Shown piece by piece: positions 8,777-15,815 of a DNA stretch of 33,187 nucleotides. The notes beneath the pieces were generated by a model. That model saw only the letters and a program-made list of their open reading frames with translations. It was not told the origin of the DNA and searched no databases. This DNA comes from Nostoc spongiaeforme FACHB-130 (lineage in GTDB: Bacteria > Cyanobacteriota > Cyanobacteriia > Cyanobacteriales > Nostocaceae). The DNA is taken from the NCBI RefSeq assembly GCF_014698475.1, contig NZ_JACJTB010000063.1, positions 1 to 33,187 of the forward strand. The letters run 5' to 3'. The position numbers and the translations under genes were made by a program. The first letter of the stretch is position 1. The number at the start of each line of letters is the position of its first letter.

Positions 8777-8995
8777 ATGAGTCGATTAACAGTAGAACTA
8801 CCCCCATATATTTCTCCAGACGAAGCAATATTAATGTTGGCAGTTAAACTATATGAAACTGGAAAGTTATCACTAGGAAAAGCTGCCAAATTAGCAGGTT
8901 ATTCCAAACCAACATTTATAGAGTTGCTGGGAAAAATGGAAATTCCAGTAATTAATTATCCAGCCGAGGAACTAGAACAGGAGATAAATCTTTGA
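8777..8995 (+). CDS. UPF0175-family antitoxin
   Basis: A 72-residue protein matching UPF0175: an N-terminal strand (SRLTVELPPYI), then helices LMLAVKLYETGKLSLGKAAKLAGY with a helix-turn-helix-like KAAKLAGYSKPTFIELLGK, and a short acidic tail. These proteins are encoded directly before DUF3368 PIN-like proteins in many cyanobacteria and act as predicted antitoxin and autoregulator. GAGG lies about 8 nt before the ATG. The stop overlaps the next start (TTGA, 4 bases), indicating translational coupling. Confidence 0.88.
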   Translation: MSRLTVELPPYISPDEAILMLAVKLYETGKLSLGKAAKLAGYSKPTFIELLGKMEIPVINYPAEELEQEINL

Positions 8996-9447
8996 TAAAA
9001 AAAACGGTAACTAATAGTACCTGTTTAATTGGTTTGGAACGCATTGGCAGACTAGATATATTACCTCAAGTATTCTTCCCAGTGATTATACCTTGTGCCG
9101 TAGCGGCTGAAGTCGGTTTATCAGCAGAGTGGTTAACAGTTCAAGCAGTCAAAAATTTAGCAGTAGTTACAACTTTAAAAACTCAAATTGATAGTGGAGA
9201 AGCAGAAGCAATAGCACTGGCAATGGAAATTGAAGATGTGTTCATTATTCTTGATGATAGAAATGCTCGGCGCATTGCACAACAGCTTAGTTTAAAAGTT
9301 ATTGGAACAGTCGGAATGCTGTTACGAGCTAAACAGCAGGGCATTATTGCTGAGATTAAACCATTACTAACCGCATTAGAAGCAGCAGATTTTCGCATTG
9401 CAGAGCCTTTAGTTCAGAATGCTCTGCGCCTTGCTGGAGAATTGTAA
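8992..9447 (+). CDS. DUF3368 PIN-like toxin
   Basis: A 151-residue protein of the DUF3368 family, a PIN-like nuclease group paired with UPF0175 antitoxins. Visible are the N-terminal NSTCLIGLERIGRLDILPQ segment, the central DSGEAEAIALA with acidic E70 and E72, the ILDDRNARR strand with D88/D89, and GTVGMLLRAK. The start is a TTG overlapping the antitoxin stop. In PIN nucleases the first metal ligand is Asp at the position where this protein has Asn8 (TNST), a change I believe is recurrent in cyanobacterial members, so activity may differ from classic PIN RNases. Ribonuclease activity is inferred from the fold only. Confidence 0.87.
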   Translation: MIKKTVTNSTCLIGLERIGRLDILPQVFFPVIIPCAVAAEVGLSAEWLTVQAVKNLAVVTTLKTQIDSGEAEAIALAMEIEDVFIILDDRNARRIAQQLSLKVIGTVGMLLRAKQQGIIAEIKPLLTALEAADFRIAEPLVQNALRLAGEL

Positions 9448-9577
9448 ATCGAAGATAAATACATAGCATTTCTGCTTTTGACAGTAACTTTTTGAACTTC
9501 TACCTTCTCGACTTTTTTTCCCACCAATCTATATAAGAAATATTTACTATTGGTAATATTGGCTTTGAAATAGTATG

Positions 9578-9608
9578 TGGGTGTAGGTATTCAAAACCCT
9601 TACACCCA
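9578..9608. terminator. Hairpin between convergent genes
   Basis: An 8-bp perfect stem (TGGGTGTA at 9578-9585 with TACACCCA at 9601-9608) lies between the DUF3368 gene and the oppositely oriented methyltransferase gene. No strong T-run follows on either strand, so it may be a bidirectional weak terminator or simply a 3'-end stem. Confidence 0.4.
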
Positions 9609-9623
9609 GTCTCGTAAGATGAG

Positions 9624-10259
9624 TTATCGCAAATTCGCTGGTACTTCTTTCGGCACTACCCAATAGTAAATAGTTTTTCCATCTACTTGCAGTGTTTGTT
9701 GTGGTTTCCAGTCGCCCATATCAAAAGCGTGGGAAACAATTCTTGTACCTGGTTTGAGTTTTAATAATTCGGGGCGGAGTCTGAGGTTCACTTCGGGCAG
9801 AAGGTAGAGTGTAATTACAGTAGCTTGACTCAAATCAGTTTTAAATAAGTCTTGCTGACGAAACTCTACACGGTCTGTAACTCCTGCTGTTTGAGCGTTG
9901 GCGTTAGCTTCTTGAATCCGTTCAGGGTTAATATCTATACCTACGCCGCGTGTACCATATTTTTGGGCGGCGGTCACAACAATTCGTCCATCACCACTAC
10001 CAAGGTCATAAAGTATATCATTTTTACCTACCTTGGCTACTTGCAACATCGCATCAACTACAGGTTGTGGTGTGGGTACATAAGGAACATCACCAGGGCG
10101 TTCTTGCGGTTGAGTTGTTGTAGGTGTTTCAGTTTGAGAAGTTAAAACAGGTGGTTGAACTTCTGCGGCTGAGTCTTGTTGTTGGGCGGTGCATCCAGCA
10201 ATTGATAAAGTGGTGACACTAACGCCTGTAATGAATAAGAGCAACATTTTTTGAAACAT
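9624..10259 (-). CDS. Lipoprotein with class I SAM-methyltransferase domain
   Basis: A 211-residue protein. The N-terminus is a lipoprotein signal: hydrophobic residues 5-20 and a lipobox I-A-G-C with Cys23 as lipidation site. A Ser/Thr/Pro/Gln-rich linker (about 24-58) leads to a class I Rossmann methyltransferase core: YDLGSGDGRIVV (SAM-binding motif I, 83-95), GVGIDINPERIQEA (motif II acidic residue after the second strand), EFRQQDLFKTDL and VITLYLLPEVNLRLRPELLKLKPGTRIVSH. The domain is complete. Being exported and membrane-anchored is odd for an enzyme that needs cytosolic SAM. It lies 36 nt downstream of the amino-acid permease gene on the same strand, so they are probably co-transcribed. 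Substrate unknown. Confidence 0.85.
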   Translation of the reverse strand: MFQKMLLLFITGVSVTTLSIAGCTAQQQDSAAEVQPPVLTSQTETPTTTQPQERPGDVPYVPTPQPVVDAMLQVAKVGKNDILYDLGSGDGRIVVTAAQKYGTRGVGIDINPERIQEANANAQTAGVTDRVEFRQQDLFKTDLSQATVITLYLLPEVNLRLRPELLKLKPGTRIVSHAFDMGDWKPQQTLQVDGKTIYYWVVPKEVPANLR

Positions 10260-10295
10260 GAATCTACTCCTAAAGCAAAGATGGTGGAAAAATCT

Positions 10296-11654
10296 CTAAC
10301 CTCTGGGAACTTGGCGGTAACGATTCCACAGCAGTAGCGGAATACCTGCGGCGACAACTACAACGCCAACAACCGCGCCCACGCCGGTATATACCAAGCT
10401 GGAATAAAGCAAGTAACCGCAAACTGAGCAAAACAGCAATGGTGTCAAGGGATAAAATGGCACGCGGAATGGTCGCGGAATTTGTGGTTCTCGATTACGT
10501 AGCACTAGTAGCGATGCGCCTGAAAGTAAAAAGAAAAACCAAAATATGGGGGCGGTATAGTCCACCATTGTTTCAAAGCCTTTGCGGGTGAACGTACCTA
10601 ATAAAACCAATGCTAATGCGATCGCAGCTTGCAATACTAAAGCATAGCTAGGTGTACTGGGACGTTGCCGCCACTTTCCCATAAAACCAAAGATGGCAAA
10701 ATCTTGCCCTAAAGCGTAATTAGTCCGCGCCCCAGTAAAGACAGTTGCGTTCAGTGCGCCCAAAGTCGAAACCGCAATTAATAAGCTGATGAACAAAGCG
10801 CCCGGTTCGCCCCAAAATGTCCGCATTAAATCGGCGGCGACAGCTTGGGAATTAGCCATATTTGTTAATCCCAATCCTCGCAGATAAGCCAGATTAATTA
10901 ACAAGTAAATGACAGTAATTGTGCCAATACTCCACAAAAGCGATCGCACTATGTTGCGTTGACGATTTTGAATTTCAGCAGAAATATAAGCGGCTTCATT
11001 CCAACCGCCATAAGACAATAAAACAAACACCATTGCAAGTCCCCAGGTTCCGGTTGAGGTAGATTCCACAGGGGTGGGAGTATTAGCAGTGGCGGTTAAG
11101 CCAATTAATACCACTAGCAACAAACCGAGGACTTTGGCGGCGGTGAGTAAGTTTTGTGTCCACTTACCTTGTTGCAAGCCGACAATATTTAAAGCCGTTA
11201 AAAATGCGATCGCAATTGCGGCATAAATCGAAGGTGAAAAGTTGCCTAGTCGCCAAATCTGCGAAGCATAATCACCAAACACAAATGCCAACAAAGCAAT
11301 AGAACCTGTTTGAATCACACTCATCCGCGCCCAAGCAAATAAAAAGGCAATTTCTCGCCCAAAGGCACGTTTAAGATAATAATAAACTCCACCCACATCG
11401 GGATAGGTTGTGGCTAACTCGGCGTAGCACAATGCGCCCACCAAAGAAACCACACCACCGATGAACCAAAATAGCAATACTGCCTGACTGCTACCTGCTT
11501 GGGTTGCTACTAAGGCGGGAGTTTCAAAAATGCCTGCACCAATTACAATACCGACAATCAACGCCACCGCATCTGATAATGTCAGTGATGGCTTAGGTGA
11601 GGCTTCTGTAGTTGCTAAACCTTCCAGTAACTTGTACTTTTCATGTCTACTCAC
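10296..11654 (-). CDS. APC-family amino acid permease
   Basis: A 452-residue inner-membrane transporter of the amino acid-polyamine-organocation superfamily, with about 12 hydrophobic helices. The first helix carries the family signature in ALIVGIVIGAGIFETPALVA (residues about 30-49), where the broken helix binds the substrate backbone; the next helices include GGVVSLVGALCYAELATTYP and GGVYYYLKRAFG, both diagnostic. The C-terminus ends in a hydrophobic helix and a short basic tail. The substrate cannot be predicted from sequence alone. The gene heads a probable two-gene unit with the methyltransferase lipoprotein. The upstream 11655-11783 region holds its promoter; no specific motif is clear. 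Confidence 0.92.
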   Translation of the reverse strand: MSRHEKYKLLEGLATTEASPKPSLTLSDAVALIVGIVIGAGIFETPALVATQAGSSQAVLLFWFIGGVVSLVGALCYAELATTYPDVGGVYYYLKRAFGREIAFLFAWARMSVIQTGSIALLAFVFGDYASQIWRLGNFSPSIYAAIAIAFLTALNIVGLQQGKWTQNLLTAAKVLGLLLVVLIGLTATANTPTPVESTSTGTWGLAMVFVLLSYGGWNEAAYISAEIQNRQRNIVRSLLWSIGTITVIYLLINLAYLRGLGLTNMANSQAVAADLMRTFWGEPGALFISLLIAVSTLGALNATVFTGARTNYALGQDFAIFGFMGKWRQRPSTPSYALVLQAAIALALVLLGTFTRKGFETMVDYTAPIFWFFFLLSGASLLVLRNREPQIPRPFRVPFYPLTPLLFCSVCGYLLYSSLVYTGVGAVVGVVVVAAGIPLLLWNRYRQVPRG

Positions 11655-11783
11655 ATCGACTCCTGCTTAGTATTGAGTGTAATGAGCAATGTTGGGGAAT
11701 AAAATACCAATTACTTATTTATGATTCAGGATAAATGTGACATAAAAGTGACAACCATCGTCATTATTCATCTTTTATGAATG

Positions 11784-11819
11784 AAAAGATCCCTGAGTTC
11801 TTTAAGAAGTCGGGGATCT
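11784..11819 (-). terminator. Intrinsic terminator of the rppA-rppB unit
   Basis: A 33-nt imperfect palindrome (16-nt arms, 14 matches, starting AGATCCC) is followed on the minus strand by TTTT. It lies 25 nt beyond the kinase stop. The AGATCCCCGACTTCTT-type arm is a familiar dispersed hairpin in Nostoc-group genomes, so a mobile repeat may serve as terminator here. Confidence 0.6.
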
Positions 11820-11843
11820 AAAATTATCGATTTTTATTTACTT

Positions 11844-13121
11844 TTAAAGTGGCATTTTAATTTGAAAGACGGAACCCTTACCTTGTTCACTTGTCACACT
11901 GAGATGTCCGCCATGTGCTTCAATGATTTGTTGTGCGATCGCTAATCCCAAGCCAAAGCCACTCGCCGAATTTGTCTGATGTTGTTCTACCCGATAAAAT
12001 TGCTCAAAGATATGTGGTAAATGTGCCGCAGCAATTCCAATTCCATTGTCTTCTACTTCGATGAATGCCTGATTGTATCTACTAAATAAACGTAACTCCA
12101 CCATCCCGCCAGCCGGAGTATATTTACAAGCATTACCCAGCAAATTCATCACAGCCAAACATATCAAATCAGCATCTACTTTTACCATAATTGGCGATTT
12201 TGGTAAATCACTCTGGAGATTTAAATCTTTAGCAGCAGTCTTTACAGCAGGTGAGTTTAACAATTCTACTAGTAAGTCTCTCAAGTCAACTTCTTTTAAA
12301 GATTCTGGAGTTAATCGCCCTGTCCGGCGTGCCAGAAATAGTAAATTTCCAATCAATGTATTCATTGATTTGGCAACTTCTGCAACTTTTTTTAGACGTA
12401 AATGTTTACTATTACTATCTTCCATTGGTGCGAGTAAACCAACTTGAGCATTACTTAAAATCGCCGCCAAGGGAGTACGTAATTCATGGGAAGCATGGGC
12501 GGTAAAACGTTCTAGTTGCCTATAACTTAGCTGAATAGGTTGCATTGCTATACCACTAAGAAACCATCCTGTTAAACCTGTGATTGCTAAAGCAATAAAT
12601 ACTGTTGATATGAGTAGAATTAAAAATCTATGAAGTAATTCTTGGACACGAGTCATTGGTATTGCCATTTGCAAATAGCCAATTAACTTATCTTGATACT
12701 CTACTGGTAAAGTAATTTCTCTTACCCAAATTTCTGGTGATGTTAAATCAGATTTATGGGTAATTTTTAATGTACGATAAGCATATCTTTGGGTTAATTT
12801 TTTCTGGTTAATTTGCCCAAAGTAACGCTTGAGATTACCTTGAGTGTCATACCACCGAGCATAAATAATATCACTATCTTCTGGTGGTGGGTTATTTCCT
12901 AAAACTGGTAAATTTTTCAGAAATACTTGTTTTTCGCCTTGATAATCTTTGTATTTGATACTAGATGTAATTACTTTAGATTTATTGTAGAGAATCAAAT
13001 CTACAACTTCTAGCTGCTGGACTGATTCTTGATAATAAAGAATCCCAGCAAAAATTACCAGAATACTACCCATTGAGAGAGTAAACCAACTAGCCAAGTT
13101 ACGGCGGCTACGGTTGAACAT
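11844..13121 (-). CDS. rppB: Sensor histidine kinase RppB-like
   Basis: A 425-residue membrane histidine kinase. It has an N-terminal helix (about 13-30), a periplasmic sensor region (31-164), a second helix (about 165-190), then a HisKA domain with phospho-acceptor His212 in FTAHASHELRTPLAAIL and a HATPase_c domain with the N box (NLLGNACKYTPAGG), G1 (DNGIGIA), F box and G2 (GFGLGLAIA). It follows the response-regulator gene by 19 nt, so the two form one unit. The pair resembles RppA/RppB of Synechocystis, linked there to redox control of photosynthesis genes and to nickel response (NrsRS). No nickel-export genes lie next to it here, so the signal is open. The gene symbol rests on similarity of the pair. 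Confidence 0.82.
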   Translation of the reverse strand: MFNRSRRNLASWFTLSMGSILVIFAGILYYQESVQQLEVVDLILYNKSKVITSSIKYKDYQGEKQVFLKNLPVLGNNPPPEDSDIIYARWYDTQGNLKRYFGQINQKKLTQRYAYRTLKITHKSDLTSPEIWVREITLPVEYQDKLIGYLQMAIPMTRVQELLHRFLILLISTVFIALAITGLTGWFLSGIAMQPIQLSYRQLERFTAHASHELRTPLAAILSNAQVGLLAPMEDSNSKHLRLKKVAEVAKSMNTLIGNLLFLARRTGRLTPESLKEVDLRDLLVELLNSPAVKTAAKDLNLQSDLPKSPIMVKVDADLICLAVMNLLGNACKYTPAGGMVELRLFSRYNQAFIEVEDNGIGIAAAHLPHIFEQFYRVEQHQTNSASGFGLGLAIAQQIIEAHGGHLSVTSEQGKGSVFQIKMPL

Positions 13122-13140
13122 AACTCAGAAAAATTAAACT

Positions 13141-13821
13141 TTATTTTTGCCGTTCAGGATTGAGACGATAACCCATACCATAAACGGTTTCTAGCCAATC
13201 TGCTGCATTTAGTAACTGTAAACGCTGGCGCAAACGGCGTACTAAAGTAGTTGTAGCATTACTTTCCGGTTCACTACCCCATTCCCATAAAGCTTGTTCA
13301 ATTTGATTGCGACTTAAAATTTGATATGGATGACGCATGAAATATTCTAGTAACTGAAATTCGCGGGTAGATAATTCTACTTTGGCTGCACCTCGTTCTA
13401 CAATCTGTGTGGAAATGTGCAGTTGCAGATCCGCCAGTTGGAGTTTTTCACCTTGCCAAACAGGCGATCGCCTACCTAAAGCCCGCACTCTAGCTAATAA
13501 TTCAAATAAATCTGTAGGTTTGACTAAATAATCATCTGCACCAGCATCTAAACCTGTGACTTTTTCACCAGTGGTATCTTTTGCCGTCAACATCAATACA
13601 GGTGCGGTTTTACCTGCTTTGCGATATTGCCGACATAAGTCTAAACCACTGATTTCTGGCAGCATCCAGTCTAATATCAATAAGTCATAGTCGCGCTGGG
13701 TAATTGCCCACTGAGCGATCGCACCATTTTCTACACCATCTACAATATGTCCAGCTTGAGACAATGCTGTTTGCAAAGGTTCTAATTGGGCTGTGTCATC
13801 TTCTACCAGAAGTATTCGCAT
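13141..13821 (-). CDS. rppA: OmpR-type response regulator RppA-like
   Basis: A 226-residue OmpR/PhoB-type regulator. The receiver domain (1-115) has acidic pair E7/D8-D9, phospho-acceptor Asp51 in LLILDWMLPE, Thr79 and Lys101 (KPTD). The C-terminal winged-helix domain shows VELSTREFQLLEYFMRHP, the recognition-helix region TTLVRRLRQRLQ and the wing ETVYGMGYRLNP. It is the first gene of the unit with the kinase at 11844-13121. Sequence details such as the TAQLEPLQTALSQAGH start and ESNATTTLVRRLRQRL closely fit the cyanobacterial RppA subfamily. Target genes cannot be read from the window. Confidence 0.87.
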   Translation of the reverse strand: MRILLVEDDTAQLEPLQTALSQAGHIVDGVENGAIAQWAITQRDYDLLILDWMLPEISGLDLCRQYRKAGKTAPVLMLTAKDTTGEKVTGLDAGADDYLVKPTDLFELLARVRALGRRSPVWQGEKLQLADLQLHISTQIVERGAAKVELSTREFQLLEYFMRHPYQILSRNQIEQALWEWGSEPESNATTTLVRRLRQRLQLLNAADWLETVYGMGYRLNPERQK

Positions 13822-13989
13822 TGTTAGCTAGTTTCAGTTATTGCATAACTGATTTTAGAGAAGCTGACTCAGTAAAACTTCTGCCATCAGTGAGATTTTT
13901 AACCAAATTGAGCCTTCATCCTACCCCAAACCTTTGATTTTTCGTTTTTCTGCGTCAGTCTTCAACTTATTTAAATCCTATGCAACTAC

Positions 13990-14021
13990 ATACTACAAAA
14001 AATACATATTTGTAGTATACT
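13990..14021 (+). promoter_or_regulatory. Palindromic operator overlapping a -10 box
   Basis: A perfect 10-bp inverted repeat (ATACTACAAA at 13990-13999, TTTGTAGTAT at 14009-14018) around 9 bases, placed 30 nt before the phosphoesterase ATG. Its right arm overlaps TATACT (14016-14021), a good -10 candidate. The layout suggests a dimeric repressor or activator site; the regulator is unknown. Confidence 0.5.
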
Positions 14022-14047
14022 GAAATTATTCGATTGAATTTGGAAAA

Positions 14048-15052
14048 ATGCGAACAATTGCAGTCGGTGACATTCATGGTTGCTATGAAGAACTGCTTCA
14101 GCTATTAAGCAAAGTAGAAATAACAGAGGAAGATTGTTTAATATCTTTAGGAGATATTGTTGATCGGGGAGTTGATTCGGTTAAAGTATATGACTTTCTC
14201 AGAAATCGCCCCAACACAGTGGTGTTAATGGGAAATCACGAACGCAAACATCTGAGGCAAACACTTTCTTACTCCCAGGAAATTGTTACATTACAATTTG
14301 GCGATCGCTATGGCGAATTTTTAGAATGGATTAGTAATTTACCTTACTATTACGAAACTGATCAGGCAATTTTTGTTCATGCGGCGGTAGAAGATGGTAT
14401 ACCCATTGAAGAACAAAAACAAGAAGTTTTATGTGGTTGTACCGCAGGTGAAAAGCATCTAGAAAAAAAATATAGAGATATATCCTGGAGTCAATTATAT
14501 AGTGGCGTTAAACCAATAATTTTTGGTCATCGTGTGGTTGGTGATTCCCCACTCATAATTGCACAAAAAGCTTATGGTATCGACACAGGAGCTTGTCACG
14601 GCGGCAAATTGACCGCCCTAATTTTACCTAATTTTGAAATTGTACAAGTGCCAGCACCGAAAGATTATTGGCAAGCAGAAATAGTGAAATGGCAATTGCC
14701 AGTAATGATGGCTAAACCTTGGAGTAGTTATAAATGGGAAAAAATTCAGGCGATTTGTGATGAGCTTAAAAATTCCTCAAATCCAGAGCTATCGGCTTTT
14801 ATTGCCAACAAAGAACAGTGGATGCAAGATTTACTTGCCCTCGCACCCCAAGTAATCTTGAAAGTAGAAGAAAAGCTGGCGGAACTGATTTTTATTTATG
14901 GCAAAGATAATTTCAAAAAACCAGCGAGTCGTTTTAGTTATGCCACTCTGCTATATCAAGCTAATGCCAGCAATCTGACAAGCAAATTTCTCCAGCAAAC
15001 TCTACAAACACCAGACAAATGGTTGCAGGTAATGAGGGATTTAGGAATTTAG
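14048..15052 (+). CDS. Metallophosphoesterase (PPP-type Ser/Thr phosphatase-like)
   Basis: A 334-residue cytosolic calcineurin-like phosphoesterase. The N-terminal 200 residues contain the full two-metal set: GDIHG (7-11), GDIVDRG (35-41), GNHE (62-65), His111 in FVHAA and His161 in FGHRVVG. This spacing fits the bacterial PPP group that includes lambda phosphatase, PrpE and diadenosine-tetraphosphatase-like enzymes; the true substrate (phosphoprotein or dinucleotide) cannot be chosen from sequence. The last 120 or so residues are an extra helical region with no family I recognise. It is transcribed alone from a palindromic promoter region and is followed by a MITE-like repeat. Confidence 0.87.
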   Translation: MRTIAVGDIHGCYEELLQLLSKVEITEEDCLISLGDIVDRGVDSVKVYDFLRNRPNTVVLMGNHERKHLRQTLSYSQEIVTLQFGDRYGEFLEWISNLPYYYETDQAIFVHAAVEDGIPIEEQKQEVLCGCTAGEKHLEKKYRDISWSQLYSGVKPIIFGHRVVGDSPLIIAQKAYGIDTGACHGGKLTALILPNFEIVQVPAPKDYWQAEIVKWQLPVMMAKPWSSYKWEKIQAICDELKNSSNPELSAFIANKEQWMQDLLALAPQVILKVEEKLAELIFIYGKDNFKKPASRFSYATLLYQANASNLTSKFLQQTLQTPDKWLQVMRDLGI

Positions 15053-15073
15053 TTCTAATGCGGGATATAGGGT

Positions 15074-15207
15074 AATACAGTTCAGTTAAGGCAACAACTT
15101 AGATTTGTGTAGGTTGGGTGGAGGAACGGAACCCAACATTCACGCATACTTTGTTGGGTTACGCTATCGCTACACCCAACCTACTATTCTCTTAACTGAA
15201 CCGTATT
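15074..15207. mobile_element. MITE-like repeat with terminal inverted repeats
   Basis: Outer 17-bp terminal inverted repeats (AATACAGTTCAGTTAAG at 15074-15090 against 15191-15207, one mismatch) enclose a second perfect 12-bp inverted pair (GTAGGTTGGGTG at 15109-15120, CACCCAACCTAC at 15173-15184). No coding frame. The element is flanked by near-identical 12-bp direct repeats, GGGATATAGGGT (15062-15073) and GGGATATGGGGT (15208-15219), which look like a target-site duplication. A decayed relative of the inner part lies at 3849-4056. Confidence 0.65.
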
Positions 15208-15219
15208 GGGATATGGGGT

Positions 15220-15257
15220 AAAAAAATATCCTCTGTTTTTTCAACCAAACAGAGGAT
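15220..15257 (-). terminator. Intrinsic terminator of the DUF1232 gene
   Basis: A perfect 11-bp stem (15228-15238 with 15247-15257, ATCCTCTGTTT arm) with an 8-nt loop, followed on the minus strand by a run of seven T after ATA. It sits 19 nt past the DUF1232 stop, an ideal position. Confidence 0.8.
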
Positions 15258-15275
15258 TTATTGATTTGTAAAAAC

Positions 15276-15596
15276 CTATTTAACCGACACAGCATCAACA
15301 TCAACTGTTTTTGCGGCGGAATCAGTATCATTGGAACTGTCGGTAGGATTGGTAGTAGTAGTCTCTACACCTTTACGTGCTTTCCAACCATCAATGACTA
15401 ACCCAGATACTTCAGTTACTAATAGTGTCATCAGTAAAACATCATCAAGTTCGCCGACGATGGGAAAAATATCAGGAACAATATCAATAGGGCTGATGAA
15501 ATAAACTAGTGTTCCTAAAATTACCCACCAGCGATACTTAGGATTACGAATTAAATTACGATACCAGTTGTACACAGAGTCAATGGAAAATTTCAT
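15276..15596 (-). CDS. DUF1232 (YkvA-like) small membrane protein
   Basis: A 106-residue protein of the DUF1232 family, defined by the hydrophobic motif visible at about residues 20-60: WWVILGTLVYFISPIDIVPD followed by IFPIVGELDDVLLMTLLVTE. The conserved SPIDxxPD core is intact. It is probably a peripheral or hairpin membrane protein; no biochemical role is established for the family. The last 35 residues are Thr/Ser/Asp-rich and look disordered. It is monocistronic with its own strong terminator. Confidence 0.88.
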   Translation of the reverse strand: MKFSIDSVYNWYRNLIRNPKYRWWVILGTLVYFISPIDIVPDIFPIVGELDDVLLMTLLVTEVSGLVIDGWKARKGVETTTTNPTDSSNDTDSAAKTVDVDAVSVK

Positions 15597-15815
15597 TTTT
15601 TAGCCCTCAAATTACTTTTCATTCTGACAAATCCTGTTGATAATTTCCGGTGGGAATAACCGTCCTAGATGATTCTGGAAGATGCTACATCAACTCATCC
15701 GTAATTTACAAAAATTAATTTTTTCCTCTAAATGTTGAGTTAGCCGTTGCCTGTGGGAATACTATGTCACAAAGTATAAATTTGCCTCCATCCAGGGTTG
15801 GAAGAAAGAAATTGA

